Shown one piece after another: positions 46,295-55,356 of a stretch of DNA of 64,000 bases. A model generated the notes under the pieces. It was not told the DNA's origin, made no database searches, and saw only the letters and a list, made by a program, of their open reading frames with translations. A program made the translations under genes and the position numbers. Position 1 is the stretch's first letter. Each line of letters begins with the position of its first letter. Source of the stretch: Gemmatimonadaceae bacterium (GTDB lineage Bacteria; Gemmatimonadota; Gemmatimonadetes; Gemmatimonadales; Gemmatimonadaceae); assembly GCA_020851035.1 (NCBI GenBank), contig JADZDM010000003.1, positions 24,467 to 88,466 of the forward strand, in the 5' to 3' direction.

Positions 46295-46789
46295 TCAGGC
46301 GGCTGGCGGCGGCTCCATCCCCGCCATCACGCCGTCCAGTCCCGGCCACGACTCGGCCGCGTAGCGGTGGATCGTGCGCAGGTACCGCACCCCCTCCTCG
46401 CCATGGGCGGCCACGCAGGCCGCGGCCGCCTTTTCCACCATCGCCGCCTCGCAGTACGGCGGCTCGACGCTGTCGTCGATGCGGCCGTTCTCGTGCTTCA
46501 CGCCGGCGGCATCGAGGAAGCTGGCCTGGATGGCCGGCTCGAGGTCCACGTAGAGGGTCTGCATCAGGCCCAGCTCGTCCTGGGCCGACTCGACCTTGAG
46601 GCGCACGACTTCCTTCGCGAGCCGGTCGGCGGGCCAGTTCTGGAAGCTGGCGGGGCGGAAGCCGCCACCGCGGGCGCAGAGGCGCTGGATGAAGATGGCG
46701 CGGGCATCGCGCTGCGTCTTGATCTCGTAGGTCACGAGTGCGACGCGGCGTTCCGCGGGCAGGGACCGGTAGGGTGACAGAGGTGGCAT
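46295..46789 (-). CDS. Uncharacterised 164-residue protein
   Basis: I do not recognise this protein. It has no signal peptide or membrane segment, is rich in charged residues and Ala, and reads as mostly helical. Distinct stretches are TYEIKTQRDARAIFIQRL, ARGGGFRPASFQNWPADR and VEKAAAACVAAHGEEGVRYL. The single start is ATG 46789. A TAATTT on the minus strand, about 7 nt upstream, could be a leaderless -10. It is a real gene on the evidence of its bounded position: a hairpin at its 3' end and the divergent MFS gene 174 bp from its start. Confidence 0.65.
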   Translation of the reverse strand: MPPLSPYRSLPAERRVALVTYEIKTQRDARAIFIQRLCARGGGFRPASFQNWPADRLAKEVVRLKVESAQDELGLMQTLYVDLEPAIQASFLDAAGVKHENGRIDDSVEPPYCEAAMVEKAAAACVAAHGEEGVRYLRTIHRYAAESWPGLDGVMAGMEPPPAA

Positions 46790-46963
46790 GGCACAAAAAT
46801 TAACCGGCCCCGGGCGGCGGCGCGCCGGAAATGTCTCGGGCGCGGCTTCACAATGTTCAGCACGGTGGCGAACTTTGCCCGCTGATGCTGCCGGCCCGGC
46901 GCCGGCTCCCGTCCCCCGATGCCGGCGCGGGCGCGCGGCACCCCCCACGCACAGGACGCCACG

Positions 46964-48337
46964 ATGGAGCGAAAGCGGCTGAATTTCCGGCAGCTTTTCA
47001 ACATGAGTTTCGGGTTCCTCGGCATCCAGTTCGGCTGGGGACTGCAGCTCGCCAACATGTCGGCCGTCTACGAGCGGCTCGGCGCCAAGCCGGATGAAGT
47101 CCCGCTGCTCTGGCTGGCGGCCCCGATCACCGGCCTGCTCGTCCAGCCGGTGATCGGCGCGCTCAGCGACCGCACCTGGGGCAAGCTCGGGCGCCGCCGG
47201 CCGTACTTCCTGACCGGCGCCATCCTCGCCTCGATCGCGCTGTTCATCATGCCGACGTCGACGTCGCTCTGGATGGCCGCCAGCCTGCTCTGGATGCTCG
47301 ACGGCTCGATCAACGTCGCGATGGAGCCGTTCCGCGCCTTCGTGGCCGACAAGCTGGCCGCCTCGCAGCGCACGGCCGGCTTCCTGATGCAGTCCCTCAT
47401 GATCGGCATCGGTGCCAGCTTCGCGAATGCGATGCCGTTCGTGCTCGGCAAGCTGGGTGTGGTGGGCAACACGGCGAGTGGGATCCCGATGACGGTGAAG
47501 TACTCGTTCCAGTTCGGCGCGGTGGTGTTCCTGCTGGCCGTGCTCTGGACCGTGTTCACCACCGACGAATATCCACCCGACGACATGGCGGCGTTCGAGC
47601 GCAAGAAGAAGGAGGGTCTCGGCGCCGGCGCGGTGCTCGCGGAAGTCGTCGAGGCGGTCAAGGACATGCCGAAGACCATGCGGCAGCTCGCCGTGGTGCA
47701 GCTCTTCACCTGGCTTGGCCTGTTCTGCATGTGGCTGTTCTTCGTGCCCGCGACGGCGCGTCATGTGTTCGGCGCCACCGATCCCAAGTCGGCGCTGTAT
47801 GCGCAGGGCATGGAGTGGGGCGGCTTCCTCTTCTCGTTCTACTCCATCACCTGCTTCGTGGTGGCGCTGGTGCTGGCCCGCGCGGCGGCAGCGACCAGCC
47901 GCAAGACGGTGCACGCCGGCGCGTTGCTGTGCGGCGCGGCAGGCCTGCTGTCGGTGTACGTGATCCACAACCAGTACCTGCTGATCGCGAGCATGGTCGG
48001 TGTGGGAATCGCGTGGGCGTCGATCCTGTCCATGCCCTACGCCATGCTGTCGAACGCGCTGCCTGCACATCGGATGGGTGTGTACATGGGCGTGTTCAAC
48101 TTCTTCATCGTGCTGCCGGAGATCTTCGCGGCGCTCACGTTCGGGCCGATCACGCGCGCGCTGTTCGGTGCCGACAACCCGAACACGCCGTTGTACGTGG
48201 TGATGGCCGGTGGCCTGTGCATGGTCGCGGCGGCGATCGCCGTCACGTTCGTGGAGGACAACGGGCCGCGCGAAGGGGCCGTGCTGGAGACGGAAGAGAC
48301 GGGAGTGGTGCCGCAGGAGATGCTCGGCACTGGCTGA
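46964..48337 (+). CDS. Second MFS sugar porter (SLC45/GPH-like)
   Basis: This 457-residue inner-membrane protein is a clear paralogue of the porter at 39668: [33 protein letters not shown] followed by [10 protein letters not shown], and [20 protein letters not shown]. About 12 membrane segments are seen. It should import a sugar, but it is not coupled to a hydrolase gene, unlike the first porter. ATG 46964 follows CAGGA by about 8 nt; the frame opens slightly upstream at 46919. It lies after a divergent start region and before a TonB receptor with its own candidate promoter. Confidence 0.9.
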   Translation: MERKRLNFRQLFNMSFGFLGIQFGWGLQLANMSAVYERLGAKPDEVPLLWLAAPITGLLVQPVIGALSDRTWGKLGRRRPYFLTGAILASIALFIMPTSTSLWMAASLLWMLDGSINVAMEPFRAFVADKLAASQRTAGFLMQSLMIGIGASFANAMPFVLGKLGVVGNTASGIPMTVKYSFQFGAVVFLLAVLWTVFTTDEYPPDDMAAFERKKKEGLGAGAVLAEVVEAVKDMPKTMRQLAVVQLFTWLGLFCMWLFFVPATARHVFGATDPKSALYAQGMEWGGFLFSFYSITCFVVALVLARAAAATSRKTVHAGALLCGAAGLLSVYVIHNQYLLIASMVGVGIAWASILSMPYAMLSNALPAHRMGVYMGVFNFFIVLPEIFAALTFGPITRALFGADNPNTPLYVVMAGGLCMVAAAIAVTFVEDNGPREGAVLETEETGVVPQEMLGTG

Positions 48338-48344
48338 CGACGCG

Positions 48345-48373
48345 GTGGCGACTGCGAGCTGCGTCGTCGCCAC
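48345..48373 (+). terminator. Hairpin after the second MFS gene
   Basis: GTGGCGAC (48345-48352) pairs with GTCGCCAC (48366-48373) around a 13-nt loop, with extra outer pairing of CTGAC and GTCAG. It begins 8 nt after the MFS stop. Confidence 0.5.
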
Positions 48374-48413
48374 TGTCAGCGTTTGGAGGACTTTCACGGT
48401 CGTCCAGCCCGCG

Positions 48414-48419
48414 TAGGTT
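48414..48419 (+). promoter_or_regulatory. Candidate leaderless -10 element (TAGGTT)
   Basis: TAGGTT ends 6 nt before the ATG of the FecA-like receptor gene. TTTCAC at 48392 is a weak -35 at a 16-nt distance. The spacing matches the other three TANNNT sites in the window. Confidence 0.4.
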
Positions 48420-48425
48420 GAATTC

Positions 48426-50693
48426 ATGACAGCGTCACCCTGCACTTCGGTACGCCACCGACCTGTCGGGGTGACGCCGGGTTCAGCCTGGGTTCCCCTC
48501 CTGGCGGCGCTCCTGGTCGTGCCGGCAATGCTGCGAGGGCAGCAGGTTGGGGCTGACACCGTGCGATCCTCTCGCGACTCGATCGCGCGCCGACTCGCGG
48601 GTGTGGTCGTCACGGCACCGCGGCAGGCAGGGAGTGTGACCGGCGCCTCGCGCATCGTCATGAACGGCCTGCTCACCACCGGCGCGAAGTCCGAGGTCGT
48701 CGCCGTGCGCGGCACCAATGCGAACACCGCCGAGAAGGTCGGCCGACAGCTGTTCGCCGAGGTGCCCGGTGTCTTCGTCTACGACATGGACGGCGCGGGG
48801 AATCAGCTCAACATCTCGACGCGCGGACTCGACGCGCACCGCTCGTGGGAATTCAACGTCCGGCAGAACGGCGTCGTCACGACGTCGGATACGTATGGCT
48901 ACCCGGCCAGTCACTACAGCGCACCGATGGAGGCCATCGAACGGGTGGAACTCGTGCGCGGCACCGCGGCGCTGCAGTACGGCGCACAGTTCGGCGGCGT
49001 GCTGAACTACGTCGTGCGCACTCCGGACACGACGCGTGCGGCCCTCTTCGACTCCCGCAGCAGTGCCGGGAGCCACGGGCTGCTCAGCACCTTCACTGCA
49101 GTGGGTGGAAAGGTCGGCCGCGTGACCTACTACGCGTACGGCTCGTTGCGCAACTCGGATGGCTATCGCTCCAATGGACGCTCGGAGTCCGACGCGGAGT
49201 TCCTGACGGCAGCTGCGTCGCTCACGCGCGCGTTGTCATTGCGCGCCGAGGTTGGCCGCAGCCGGTATCTGTACCAGCAGCCAGGTCCGCTCACCGACGC
49301 GATGTTCGCCGCGGATCCACGTTCGTCCACGCGATCGCGCAACTGGTACAGCCCCGACATCGTCGTGCCGTCACTGACGCTCACCTGGGTGCCACGCGCG
49401 TCCACTCGAGCCACGGTGGTCGCGTCCGGTGTGTTCGGCAGTCGCAGCAGCGTTGCCGTCGGCGGGTTTGCCAACCAGCCGGATACTGCATCAGCGGCCG
49501 GCGTGTACGCCGTGCGACAGGTGGACATCGACCGGTACGACAGCCGCACACTCGAATTGAGGCTGCTGCAGGAGTTCCGCCTGCTCTCCACGCCAGCGAC
49601 CCTGGCTGGCGGCGTCGCGCTTTCCGACAACGATCTCTGGCGCCGCCAGCGAGGTGCAGGCTCGCGGGGATCGGACTATGATCTCGAGCTGGCTACGGGT
49701 GCAGTGTTTCAGCGTGACCTGCACTACCTCACCAGCAACGTCGCCGCATACTCCGAGCTGGAACTGCGATTGTCGCCGAACTTCTGCCTGATCCCGGGCA
49801 TGCGGATCGAGCGCGGGACGACCCGCATGCGCGGCACGCTGGCCTACTACGATCCCGCCGACACGCCGCGCGATGTCGCCCACGACTTCCCGCTGTTCGG
49901 GCTGCGCGCCGCGTACAAGTTCCCCGGAGCGGGGGAGTGGTACACCGGCATCAGCCAGGCGTATCGCCCGATGATCCTGAAGGACCTGCTGCCGGAAACG
50001 GCGTCGGAGCGCACCGATGCACGCATCGAGGATGCGCGGGGCTGGAGTGCCGAGACGGGTGTGCGTCACACCACCCGGCGCGGTGTCTCCTACGACGTGG
50101 GCGTGTACACCATGCGCTACGCGAACCGCTTCGGCCTGATCTCGCTCCACGAATCCGATGGCACGCCCTACACCTACAAGACGAACGTCGGCACCACAGA
50201 GACCTACGGGCTCGAGGCGCGAGCCGCGCTGCCGCTGGGCACGACGCATGGCATCTCGGTGCGCGCGTTCAATGCCACGGCGCTGATGCACGCGCGGTAC
50301 GTGGCTGGATCCGTCATCACGCCAACCGGCAACGTCAGCGTGAAGGGCAACGAGGTGGAGTCCGCACCGCGCGTGATCGCGCGTGGCGGCCTCACTGCCA
50401 CCCATGAACGCTTCGAGCTCACGGCACAGGTGAGCCACGTGAGTCGCACCTTCGCCGACGCCCTCAACACCGTCACGCCGAGCGCCAACGGTGCCACCGG
50501 CATCGTGCCGCGCTACACACTGGTGGATGTGCAGGGTGGCCTGGCGCTCACGCGGCTGCTCCGGCTGTCGGGTGGTGTCAACAACCTCCTCGACCGGCAG
50601 TACTTCACCAAGCGGCCGCAGTTCTATCCGGGCCCGGGCGTGTGGCCGAGCGATGGTCGGAGCGTGTACCTCTCGCTCGGCCTGCGGCCTTGA
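48426..50693 (+). CDS. FecA-like TonB-dependent receptor
   Basis: This 755-residue outer-membrane protein has a signal region (about 20-40, ending LRGQQVG), a TonB-box-like RLAGVVVTAPRQ, a plug with EVPGVFVYDMDGAGNQLNIS, STRGLDAHRSWEFNVRQNGV and ERVELVRGTAALQYGAQFGG, and a barrel ending with VNNLLDRQYFTKRPQFYPGP and a final SLGLRP. Plug wording is closest to FecA-type iron(III) citrate receptors, so iron chelate uptake is likely, though the ligand is not proven. No FecI/FecR-type genes are next to it. The start is ATG 48426, a site without a Shine-Dalgarno sequence. A hairpin follows the stop. Confidence 0.9.
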   Translation: MTASPCTSVRHRPVGVTPGSAWVPLLAALLVVPAMLRGQQVGADTVRSSRDSIARRLAGVVVTAPRQAGSVTGASRIVMNGLLTTGAKSEVVAVRGTNANTAEKVGRQLFAEVPGVFVYDMDGAGNQLNISTRGLDAHRSWEFNVRQNGVVTTSDTYGYPASHYSAPMEAIERVELVRGTAALQYGAQFGGVLNYVVRTPDTTRAALFDSRSSAGSHGLLSTFTAVGGKVGRVTYYAYGSLRNSDGYRSNGRSESDAEFLTAAASLTRALSLRAEVGRSRYLYQQPGPLTDAMFAADPRSSTRSRNWYSPDIVVPSLTLTWVPRASTRATVVASGVFGSRSSVAVGGFANQPDTASAAGVYAVRQVDIDRYDSRTLELRLLQEFRLLSTPATLAGGVALSDNDLWRRQRGAGSRGSDYDLELATGAVFQRDLHYLTSNVAAYSELELRLSPNFCLIPGMRIERGTTRMRGTLAYYDPADTPRDVAHDFPLFGLRAAYKFPGAGEWYTGISQAYRPMILKDLLPETASERTDARIEDARGWSAETGVRHTTRRGVSYDVGVYTMRYANRFGLISLHESDGTPYTYKTNVGTTETYGLEARAALPLGTTHGISVRAFNATALMHARYVAGSVITPTGNVSVKGNEVESAPRVIARGGLTATHERFELTAQVSHVSRTFADALNTVTPSANGATGIVPRYTLVDVQGGLALTRLLRLSGGVNNLLDRQYFTKRPQFYPGPGVWPSDGRSVYLSLGLRP

Positions 50694-50732
50694 GCAGTTT
50701 CATGGGTTTCGGTGCACTGGCACCGGACATCT

Positions 50733-50756
50733 CGCGGAGATCCTGGCTTCTCCGCG
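50733..50756 (+). terminator. Hairpin after the FecA-like receptor gene
   Basis: CGCGGAGA (50733-50740) pairs perfectly with TCTCCGCG (50749-50756) around an 8-nt loop, 39 nt after the receptor stop. Only weak T content follows. Confidence 0.55.
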
Positions 50757-50766
50757 GGTTGAGATC

Positions 50767-50977
50767 GTCAACAGGGTTCACGCGGAAAACGCGGAAACGC
50801 GGAAAAGTTCTATCGCATGGCGACGATCGGTGACGATCGCGATGACGAATGCTGCAGGAACTGCGTGTGCGCGCGCGCAGTTCCTACAGCCGTTTCAGTT
50901 CTCGAGCAGCCGGACAGGCAGGCATCGCGGTAGGACCTTTCCGCGTTTTCCGCGTTTTCCGCGTGAACCCTGTTGGC
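50767..50977. repeat. Structured repeat element B (45-bp inverted arms, 120-bp core)
   Basis: The left arm (50767-50811) and right arm (50932-50977) form a near-perfect inverted repeat of CGCGGAAAA-type units preceded by CAACAGGGTTCA. The core carries GATGACGAATGCT at 50841 and a 15-bp hairpin (GCTGCAGGAACTGCG with CGCAGTTCCTACAGC, one mismatch, 50851-50890). It lies between the convergent FecA-like receptor and GH13 genes. Core length and core hairpin match element A at 38503 although the arms do not. This fills most of the 313-bp gap. Confidence 0.82.
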
Positions 50978-51006
50978 GATGCCGCGAGTCAGACCGACCA
51001 GCAGGT

Positions 51007-52833
51007 CTAGAACACGCAGCTCGCCCGCGCCGGGATCGTCAGCACCGTCTCCGCACCCTCGCGGGTCGCGCCGCTGCATGTCTTGAGAACATCGGCGCCG
51101 AGCGTCTGCGCGGGAAAGCGCACCGTGGCTTGCGTGGTGCCGTTGTTGATCGCCACCACCGTGCGCCCGCGCTTGTAGACCCACGTCTGGTCACCGACCT
51201 GCAGGTTTTCCGCCATCGCCGTCCGCAGGTCCGCACGCCCGGCGCGCAGCGTCAGCAGCGTCTGGAGGTGCGACCACACACCCTGTTCCACATCGGTCCG
51301 CCCCGATGCCTCGAATGCGTTGCGCGGATCCTCGCGCCAGCCGCCGGGGAAGTCGCGGCGGTTGTCGGGATCGTTGCCGCCCGGCATCGCGATCTCGTCG
51401 CCGTAGTAGATCAGCGGCGTGCCACGGGTGGTGGCGAGGACGGTGTAGGCCAGCTTCAGCCCCGCCGTGGTTGCGCCCTGCTCGTGCATGAACCGGTGCA
51501 CGTCGTGCAGGCCCAGCAGCGTGACCAGTGCGTCGGGCTTCGGATAGAGATGGTCGCGGGCGAGCATCTGGGCCAGGTCGCGCACCGAGTTGCCGCGGCC
51601 GAACACGTTGCGGATGGTGAAGTGGATCGGGAAGTCGAACAGCGCATCCACCTTGTCGTCGATGCCGTCGTACTGCGCTTTCCCGCCCTGGAAGAACGAC
51701 ACGAAGCTCGGGTCGCCGTCCAGCACCTCGCCCACCACCTTCAGCGTCGGGTACTCCTTCTTGATCGCGTTCATCCAGTCGCGCCAGAAGGTGCGTGGCA
51801 CGTACGGCCAGGTGTCCTGCCGGATGCCGTCCATGCCGCTCATGCCCACCCACCAGAGCGTGTTCTGGATGATGTAGCGGGCCACCTCCGGGTCGTCCTG
51901 GTTGAAGTCGGGCAGGATGTCGATGAACCAGCCGTCGAGCGTGGCCTGCCGCATCGCGGGTGGCGAGTAGCGATCGTGCAGCGTCCACGTCTGCCAGGTG
52001 TTGTTCGGGTGGTGCGCCGGCGTGCCGTGGTACCAGGTCGGCGTGGGCGGATCGTTGGCCCACGGGTGGTACGGGCCGGTGTGGTTGGCCACCATGTCGA
52101 GCACGATCTTGATGCCCATGGCGTGTGCGTCGTCCACCACCGCCTTGAACAGCGCCATGTCGCCGAAATGTTCGTCCACGGCGTACATGTCGGTGGCGCC
52201 GTAGCCGTGGTAGTCGGCCATCGGCTGGCCGTCGTACACTTCCTTCCGGTTCAGCGCATTGTTGTTGTCGTAGATGGGGTTCATCCACACGGCGGTGATG
52301 CCGAGCTGCTTCAGGTACGGCAGCTTCTGGCGCAGGCCGGCCAGGTCGCCGCCGTGGTAGTAGCGCGTCTTGCTGCGATCGTGCAGGCCCGGTGCGATCG
52401 CAGGGTCGTCGTTGGTCGGGTCGCCGTTGGCGAAGCGGTCGGGCATCACCAGGTACATCACGTCATTCTGGTCGAAGCCCTGGAAGCGCCCCGCGCGCGC
52501 GAGGGCCGGCGACACCGTGAACGGTACCGGCGCCGTGCCGCCCGCCGTGCGCAGCGACAGCGGATAACTCCCCGGGCGCGCCGTCGCAGGAATCGTCACG
52601 TCCACGAAGGCGTAGGTGCCGGCAGCGTTCACGCTCACGCGGGCGCAGCGCAGCCGCGGGCAGGTGAGCTGCGCGCCCGCCAGGTGCTTGCCACGGATCA
52701 GCACGCGAACGGGATTGATCGAGTGCTGGCCCCACCAGTTCGGCGGATCCACCTTCTCGATGGTGGGCGCCTGCGCCGGCAGCGCGACCGCGGTGAGCAG
52801 GAGCAGCGAGAACGTACGTGCCACGAGGGCCAT
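51007..52833 (-). CDS. Secreted GH13 alpha-amylase/cyclomaltodextrinase-like enzyme
   Basis: This 608-residue protein has a signal peptide (MALVARTFSLLLL, ending LPAQA), an N-terminal immunoglobulin-like domain (about 25-105), then a GH13 barrel with MVANHTGPYHPW, GIRQDTWPYVPR (nucleophile Asp), KVVGEVLDGD (acid/base Glu) and LGLHDVHRF (transition-state Asp), and a C-terminal beta domain. The plan matches SusA/neopullulanase or cyclomaltodextrinase-type enzymes, which cut alpha-1,4-glucans in the periplasm. ATG 52833 follows the malQ stop by 4 nt and gives the better signal peptide; ATG 52848 is the alternative. It is the second gene of a malQ operon. The 3' end faces structured element B. 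Confidence 0.92.
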   Translation of the reverse strand: MALVARTFSLLLLTAVALPAQAPTIEKVDPPNWWGQHSINPVRVLIRGKHLAGAQLTCPRLRCARVSVNAAGTYAFVDVTIPATARPGSYPLSLRTAGGTAPVPFTVSPALARAGRFQGFDQNDVMYLVMPDRFANGDPTNDDPAIAPGLHDRSKTRYYHGGDLAGLRQKLPYLKQLGITAVWMNPIYDNNNALNRKEVYDGQPMADYHGYGATDMYAVDEHFGDMALFKAVVDDAHAMGIKIVLDMVANHTGPYHPWANDPPTPTWYHGTPAHHPNNTWQTWTLHDRYSPPAMRQATLDGWFIDILPDFNQDDPEVARYIIQNTLWWVGMSGMDGIRQDTWPYVPRTFWRDWMNAIKKEYPTLKVVGEVLDGDPSFVSFFQGGKAQYDGIDDKVDALFDFPIHFTIRNVFGRGNSVRDLAQMLARDHLYPKPDALVTLLGLHDVHRFMHEQGATTAGLKLAYTVLATTRGTPLIYYGDEIAMPGGNDPDNRRDFPGGWREDPRNAFEASGRTDVEQGVWSHLQTLLTLRAGRADLRTAMAENLQVGDQTWVYKRGRTVVAINNGTTQATVRFPAQTLGADVLKTCSGATREGAETVLTIPARASCVF

Positions 52834-52837
52834 GGGT

Positions 52838-54307
52838 TCACCGGTCATAGATGTCCACCATCGTGCGGAGCCGCGTCGTCATCGCGGGCGTGAGCTGGTC
52901 CCAGCTGAAGCGGAAGGCCCAGTTGCCCGACGATCGGCCGGGCGTGTTCATGCGCGTCTCGCTGCCGGTTCCGATGATGTCCTGCAGCGGGATCAGCACC
53001 GTGTTGGCCACCGACGCGAGGCCGACGCGGATCAGCGTCCAGTTCATCTCGCTGCCGTCGGTGCCGAGGTAGTCGAGCGCGTACTTCTTCTCACGCGCGA
53101 CCTCGTCGCTGGTGCGAGTCGAGTCGGACTGGCCGGTGGAGTTCCACCAGCCGACTGTGGTGTCGTTGTCATGGGTGCCGGTGTATGCCACGCGGCTGCG
53201 CGGGAAGTTGTGCGGCTTGAACTCGTGTGCCTGTCCGTCCCCGCCGAAGGCGAACTGCAGGATGCTCATGCCGGGGAAGCCGAACTCCTCGCGCAGCGCC
53301 TCGACGCCGGGCGTGATCAACCCCAGGTTCTCGGCCACGATCGGCAGCTTCCCGAGCGCCGCCTCGATCGCGCGGAACAGCGCCGGGCCGGGCCCCTTCA
53401 CCCACTGGCCCTTCTCGGCCGTGACGGCGTTGCCGGGTACTTCCCAGTACGCCTCGAAGCCGCGGAAATGATCCAGGCGCACGCTGTCGAACATCGTGAA
53501 GGCCGCCTTCATGCGGTGGATCCACCACGCATAGCCGGTCTCCGCCATCGCCGGCCAGTTGTAGATCGGGTTGCCCCAGCACTGCCCGGTGGCCGAGAAG
53601 TAGTCGGGGGGCACGCCGGCCTGCACCAGTTGCCGGCCTTCCTCGTCGAGCATGAACAGCCCGGGATTGGCCCACACGTCGGCGCTGTCGCCCGCCACGT
53701 AGATCGGCAGGTCACCCATCAGCTCGATGCCGCGTTCCTTCGCGGCGGTCTTGAGCGCGAAGAACTGCGTGAAGAAGAAGAACTGTTCCACCTGCACGCG
53801 CGTGATCGTCGTCGCGAGTTTCTCGCGCCACATCGCCAGTGCGGCGGGATCGCGCCGCGCGGCACCGGCCTCCCAGCGTGTCCACTCCACGCCGTCGTGC
53901 GCCTCCTTCAGTGCCATGAACAGCGCGTAGTCGGGCAGCCAGTCGGCGTTGGCCGCCACGAACGCATCGTACCGCGCGTCGGTGACGTAGGCTGCCATCA
54001 CCTCACGCAGGCGCGCGCGCTTGTGCGGGATGACATGCTCGAACTCCACCGTGCGGGCGGGAAAGCCCGTGGTGTCGGGACCGGCCAGGTGAATCAGCAA
54101 CGGGTTGCCGGCGAACGCGGAGAAGCACTGGTAGGGCGAGTCACCGTAGCCGGTGGGCCCGACCGGCAGCATCTGCCAGATCTTCAGCCCCGCGGCGGCC
54201 ATGAAGTCGAGAAAGCGGTGCGCGTCGGGCCCGAGGTCGCCGATGCCCATGGCACCGGGCAGCGAGGTGGGGTGGAGCAGGACGCCGGCGCTACGGGGGA
54301 AGGTCAT
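52838..54307 (-). CDS. malQ: 4-alpha-glucanotransferase (GH77)
   Basis: This 489-residue cytoplasmic enzyme moves alpha-1,4-glucan segments between maltodextrins, yielding glucose and longer chains. The start MTFPRSAGVLLHPTSLPGAMGIGD is split typical MalQ N-terminus: HPTSLPG and IGDLG. Further marks are WQMLPVGPTGYGDSPYQ, VRLDHFRGFEAYW (nucleophile Asp), VAENLGLITP (acid/base Glu) and TGTHDNDTTVGW. All catalytic residues are present. ATG 54307 is chosen because the upstream extension is Arg/Pro-rich. The GH13 gene follows with a 4-nt gap, so extracytoplasmic cleavage and cytoplasmic processing of maltodextrins are probably co-expressed. The gene is divergent from the aldose epimerase gene. 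Confidence 0.95.
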   Translation of the reverse strand: MTFPRSAGVLLHPTSLPGAMGIGDLGPDAHRFLDFMAAAGLKIWQMLPVGPTGYGDSPYQCFSAFAGNPLLIHLAGPDTTGFPARTVEFEHVIPHKRARLREVMAAYVTDARYDAFVAANADWLPDYALFMALKEAHDGVEWTRWEAGAARRDPAALAMWREKLATTITRVQVEQFFFFTQFFALKTAAKERGIELMGDLPIYVAGDSADVWANPGLFMLDEEGRQLVQAGVPPDYFSATGQCWGNPIYNWPAMAETGYAWWIHRMKAAFTMFDSVRLDHFRGFEAYWEVPGNAVTAEKGQWVKGPGPALFRAIEAALGKLPIVAENLGLITPGVEALREEFGFPGMSILQFAFGGDGQAHEFKPHNFPRSRVAYTGTHDNDTTVGWWNSTGQSDSTRTSDEVAREKKYALDYLGTDGSEMNWTLIRVGLASVANTVLIPLQDIIGTGSETRMNTPGRSSGNWAFRFSWDQLTPAMTTRLRTMVDIYDR

Positions 54308-54441
54308 CGGGGCAGGGCGGAACGGGATCGTGCAGCGGGAGGCTGCGGCGCGCGGAACAGGGAAATGGTCGCCTCTGCCCCGCCGTTCCGCTACGGTCCG
54401 GGCCGACGGGTGCCGGGGCGGCGGGAACGGGGCGACCTGTG

Positions 54442-54447
54442 TACACT
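54442..54447 (+). promoter_or_regulatory. Candidate leaderless -10 element (TACACT)
   Basis: TACACT ends 6 nt before the ATG at 54454, placing the predicted transcription start on the ATG. No -35 motif and no Shine-Dalgarno sequence are seen. Confidence 0.45.
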
Positions 54448-54453
54448 CACGCC

Positions 54454-55356
54454 ATGACTGACGCGAGCGAATTCGAGCTGGTCTCCGGCGACTGGGCGGC
54501 GGTGGTCTCGTCGTTCGGCGCCAGCCTGCGTGGGCTGACCTGGCGGGGCGAGCCGGTGGTGACGGGCTATCGCGGCACCGGCAACAAGCAGGGGGGGCAG
54601 GGCGACGTGCTGATCCCCTTCGCCGGCCGCGTGAAGGACGGTCGCTACCGCTGGGACGGCGTGGAGCACCAGCTGCCACTCACCGACAAGGACGGCCCGA
54701 ACGCCATCCACGGCTTCGTGCGGCAGATCCCGTGGGCGGTCGAGCTGGCGGTGCCGCACGCCGTGGTCTTCTCGCTGTCGTTCGCCGGTGCGGAGGGCTA
54801 CCCGTTTCCGCTGGACGTGCGGGTGGCCTACACGCTGGACGAGGCGGGACTGCATGTGGCCAGCGCCATCACCAACGCCGGGTCCGCCGACGCCCCCGTG
54901 GCCATGGGGTTCCACCCGTACTTCACCACCGGCTCCGACGTGGTGAACTCCGACACCTTCACGCTGCCCTGTGCCGAGGTGCTCGAGTTCGAGCGGCTGA
55001 TCCCGACGGGCGCGGTGCACGAAGTGGCGTCGGCGGGGCTCGACTTCCGTGCCGGTCGCGTGGTCGGCGAGACGGCCTTCAACCACTGCTTCGCGTCCCC
55101 TGACCGCGACGACGACGGCCTGGTGCGCGTCCGCCTCAGCAACGGTGCACGCACGGTGGTGGTCTGGATGGATGAGGCCTTCGACTACGTGGTGGTGTAC
55201 ACCGGCGAGGCGCTCCCGCCGGCGCTGCGCCGCCGCAGCCTCGCCATCGAACCGATGTCCGGCACCACCGATTCACTCAACCACCAGGACTGGGGCCTGC
55301 ACCGACTGCGGCCGGGCGACATGTTCGTCGGCCGCTGGGGCGTCGGGCTCGAATGA
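54454..55356 (+). CDS. Aldose 1-epimerase family protein
   Basis: This 300-residue cytoplasmic enzyme has the galactose mutarotase pattern: DVLIPFAGRVKDGRY, NAIHGFVR, MGFHPYF with the catalytic His, and SLAIEPMSGTTDSLN with the catalytic Glu. It should interconvert alpha and beta forms of aldoses such as glucose, which fits release of glucose by trehalase and MalQ nearby. ATG 54454 is placed exactly 6 nt after a TANNNT element; a GTG at 54439 is in frame but would sit on the promoter. Its stop overlaps the M16 peptidase start (ATGA), an unexpected pairing. Confidence 0.92.
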   Translation: MTDASEFELVSGDWAAVVSSFGASLRGLTWRGEPVVTGYRGTGNKQGGQGDVLIPFAGRVKDGRYRWDGVEHQLPLTDKDGPNAIHGFVRQIPWAVELAVPHAVVFSLSFAGAEGYPFPLDVRVAYTLDEAGLHVASAITNAGSADAPVAMGFHPYFTTGSDVVNSDTFTLPCAEVLEFERLIPTGAVHEVASAGLDFRAGRVVGETAFNHCFASPDRDDDGLVRVRLSNGARTVVVWMDEAFDYVVVYTGEALPPALRRRSLAIEPMSGTTDSLNHQDWGLHRLRPGDMFVGRWGVGLE

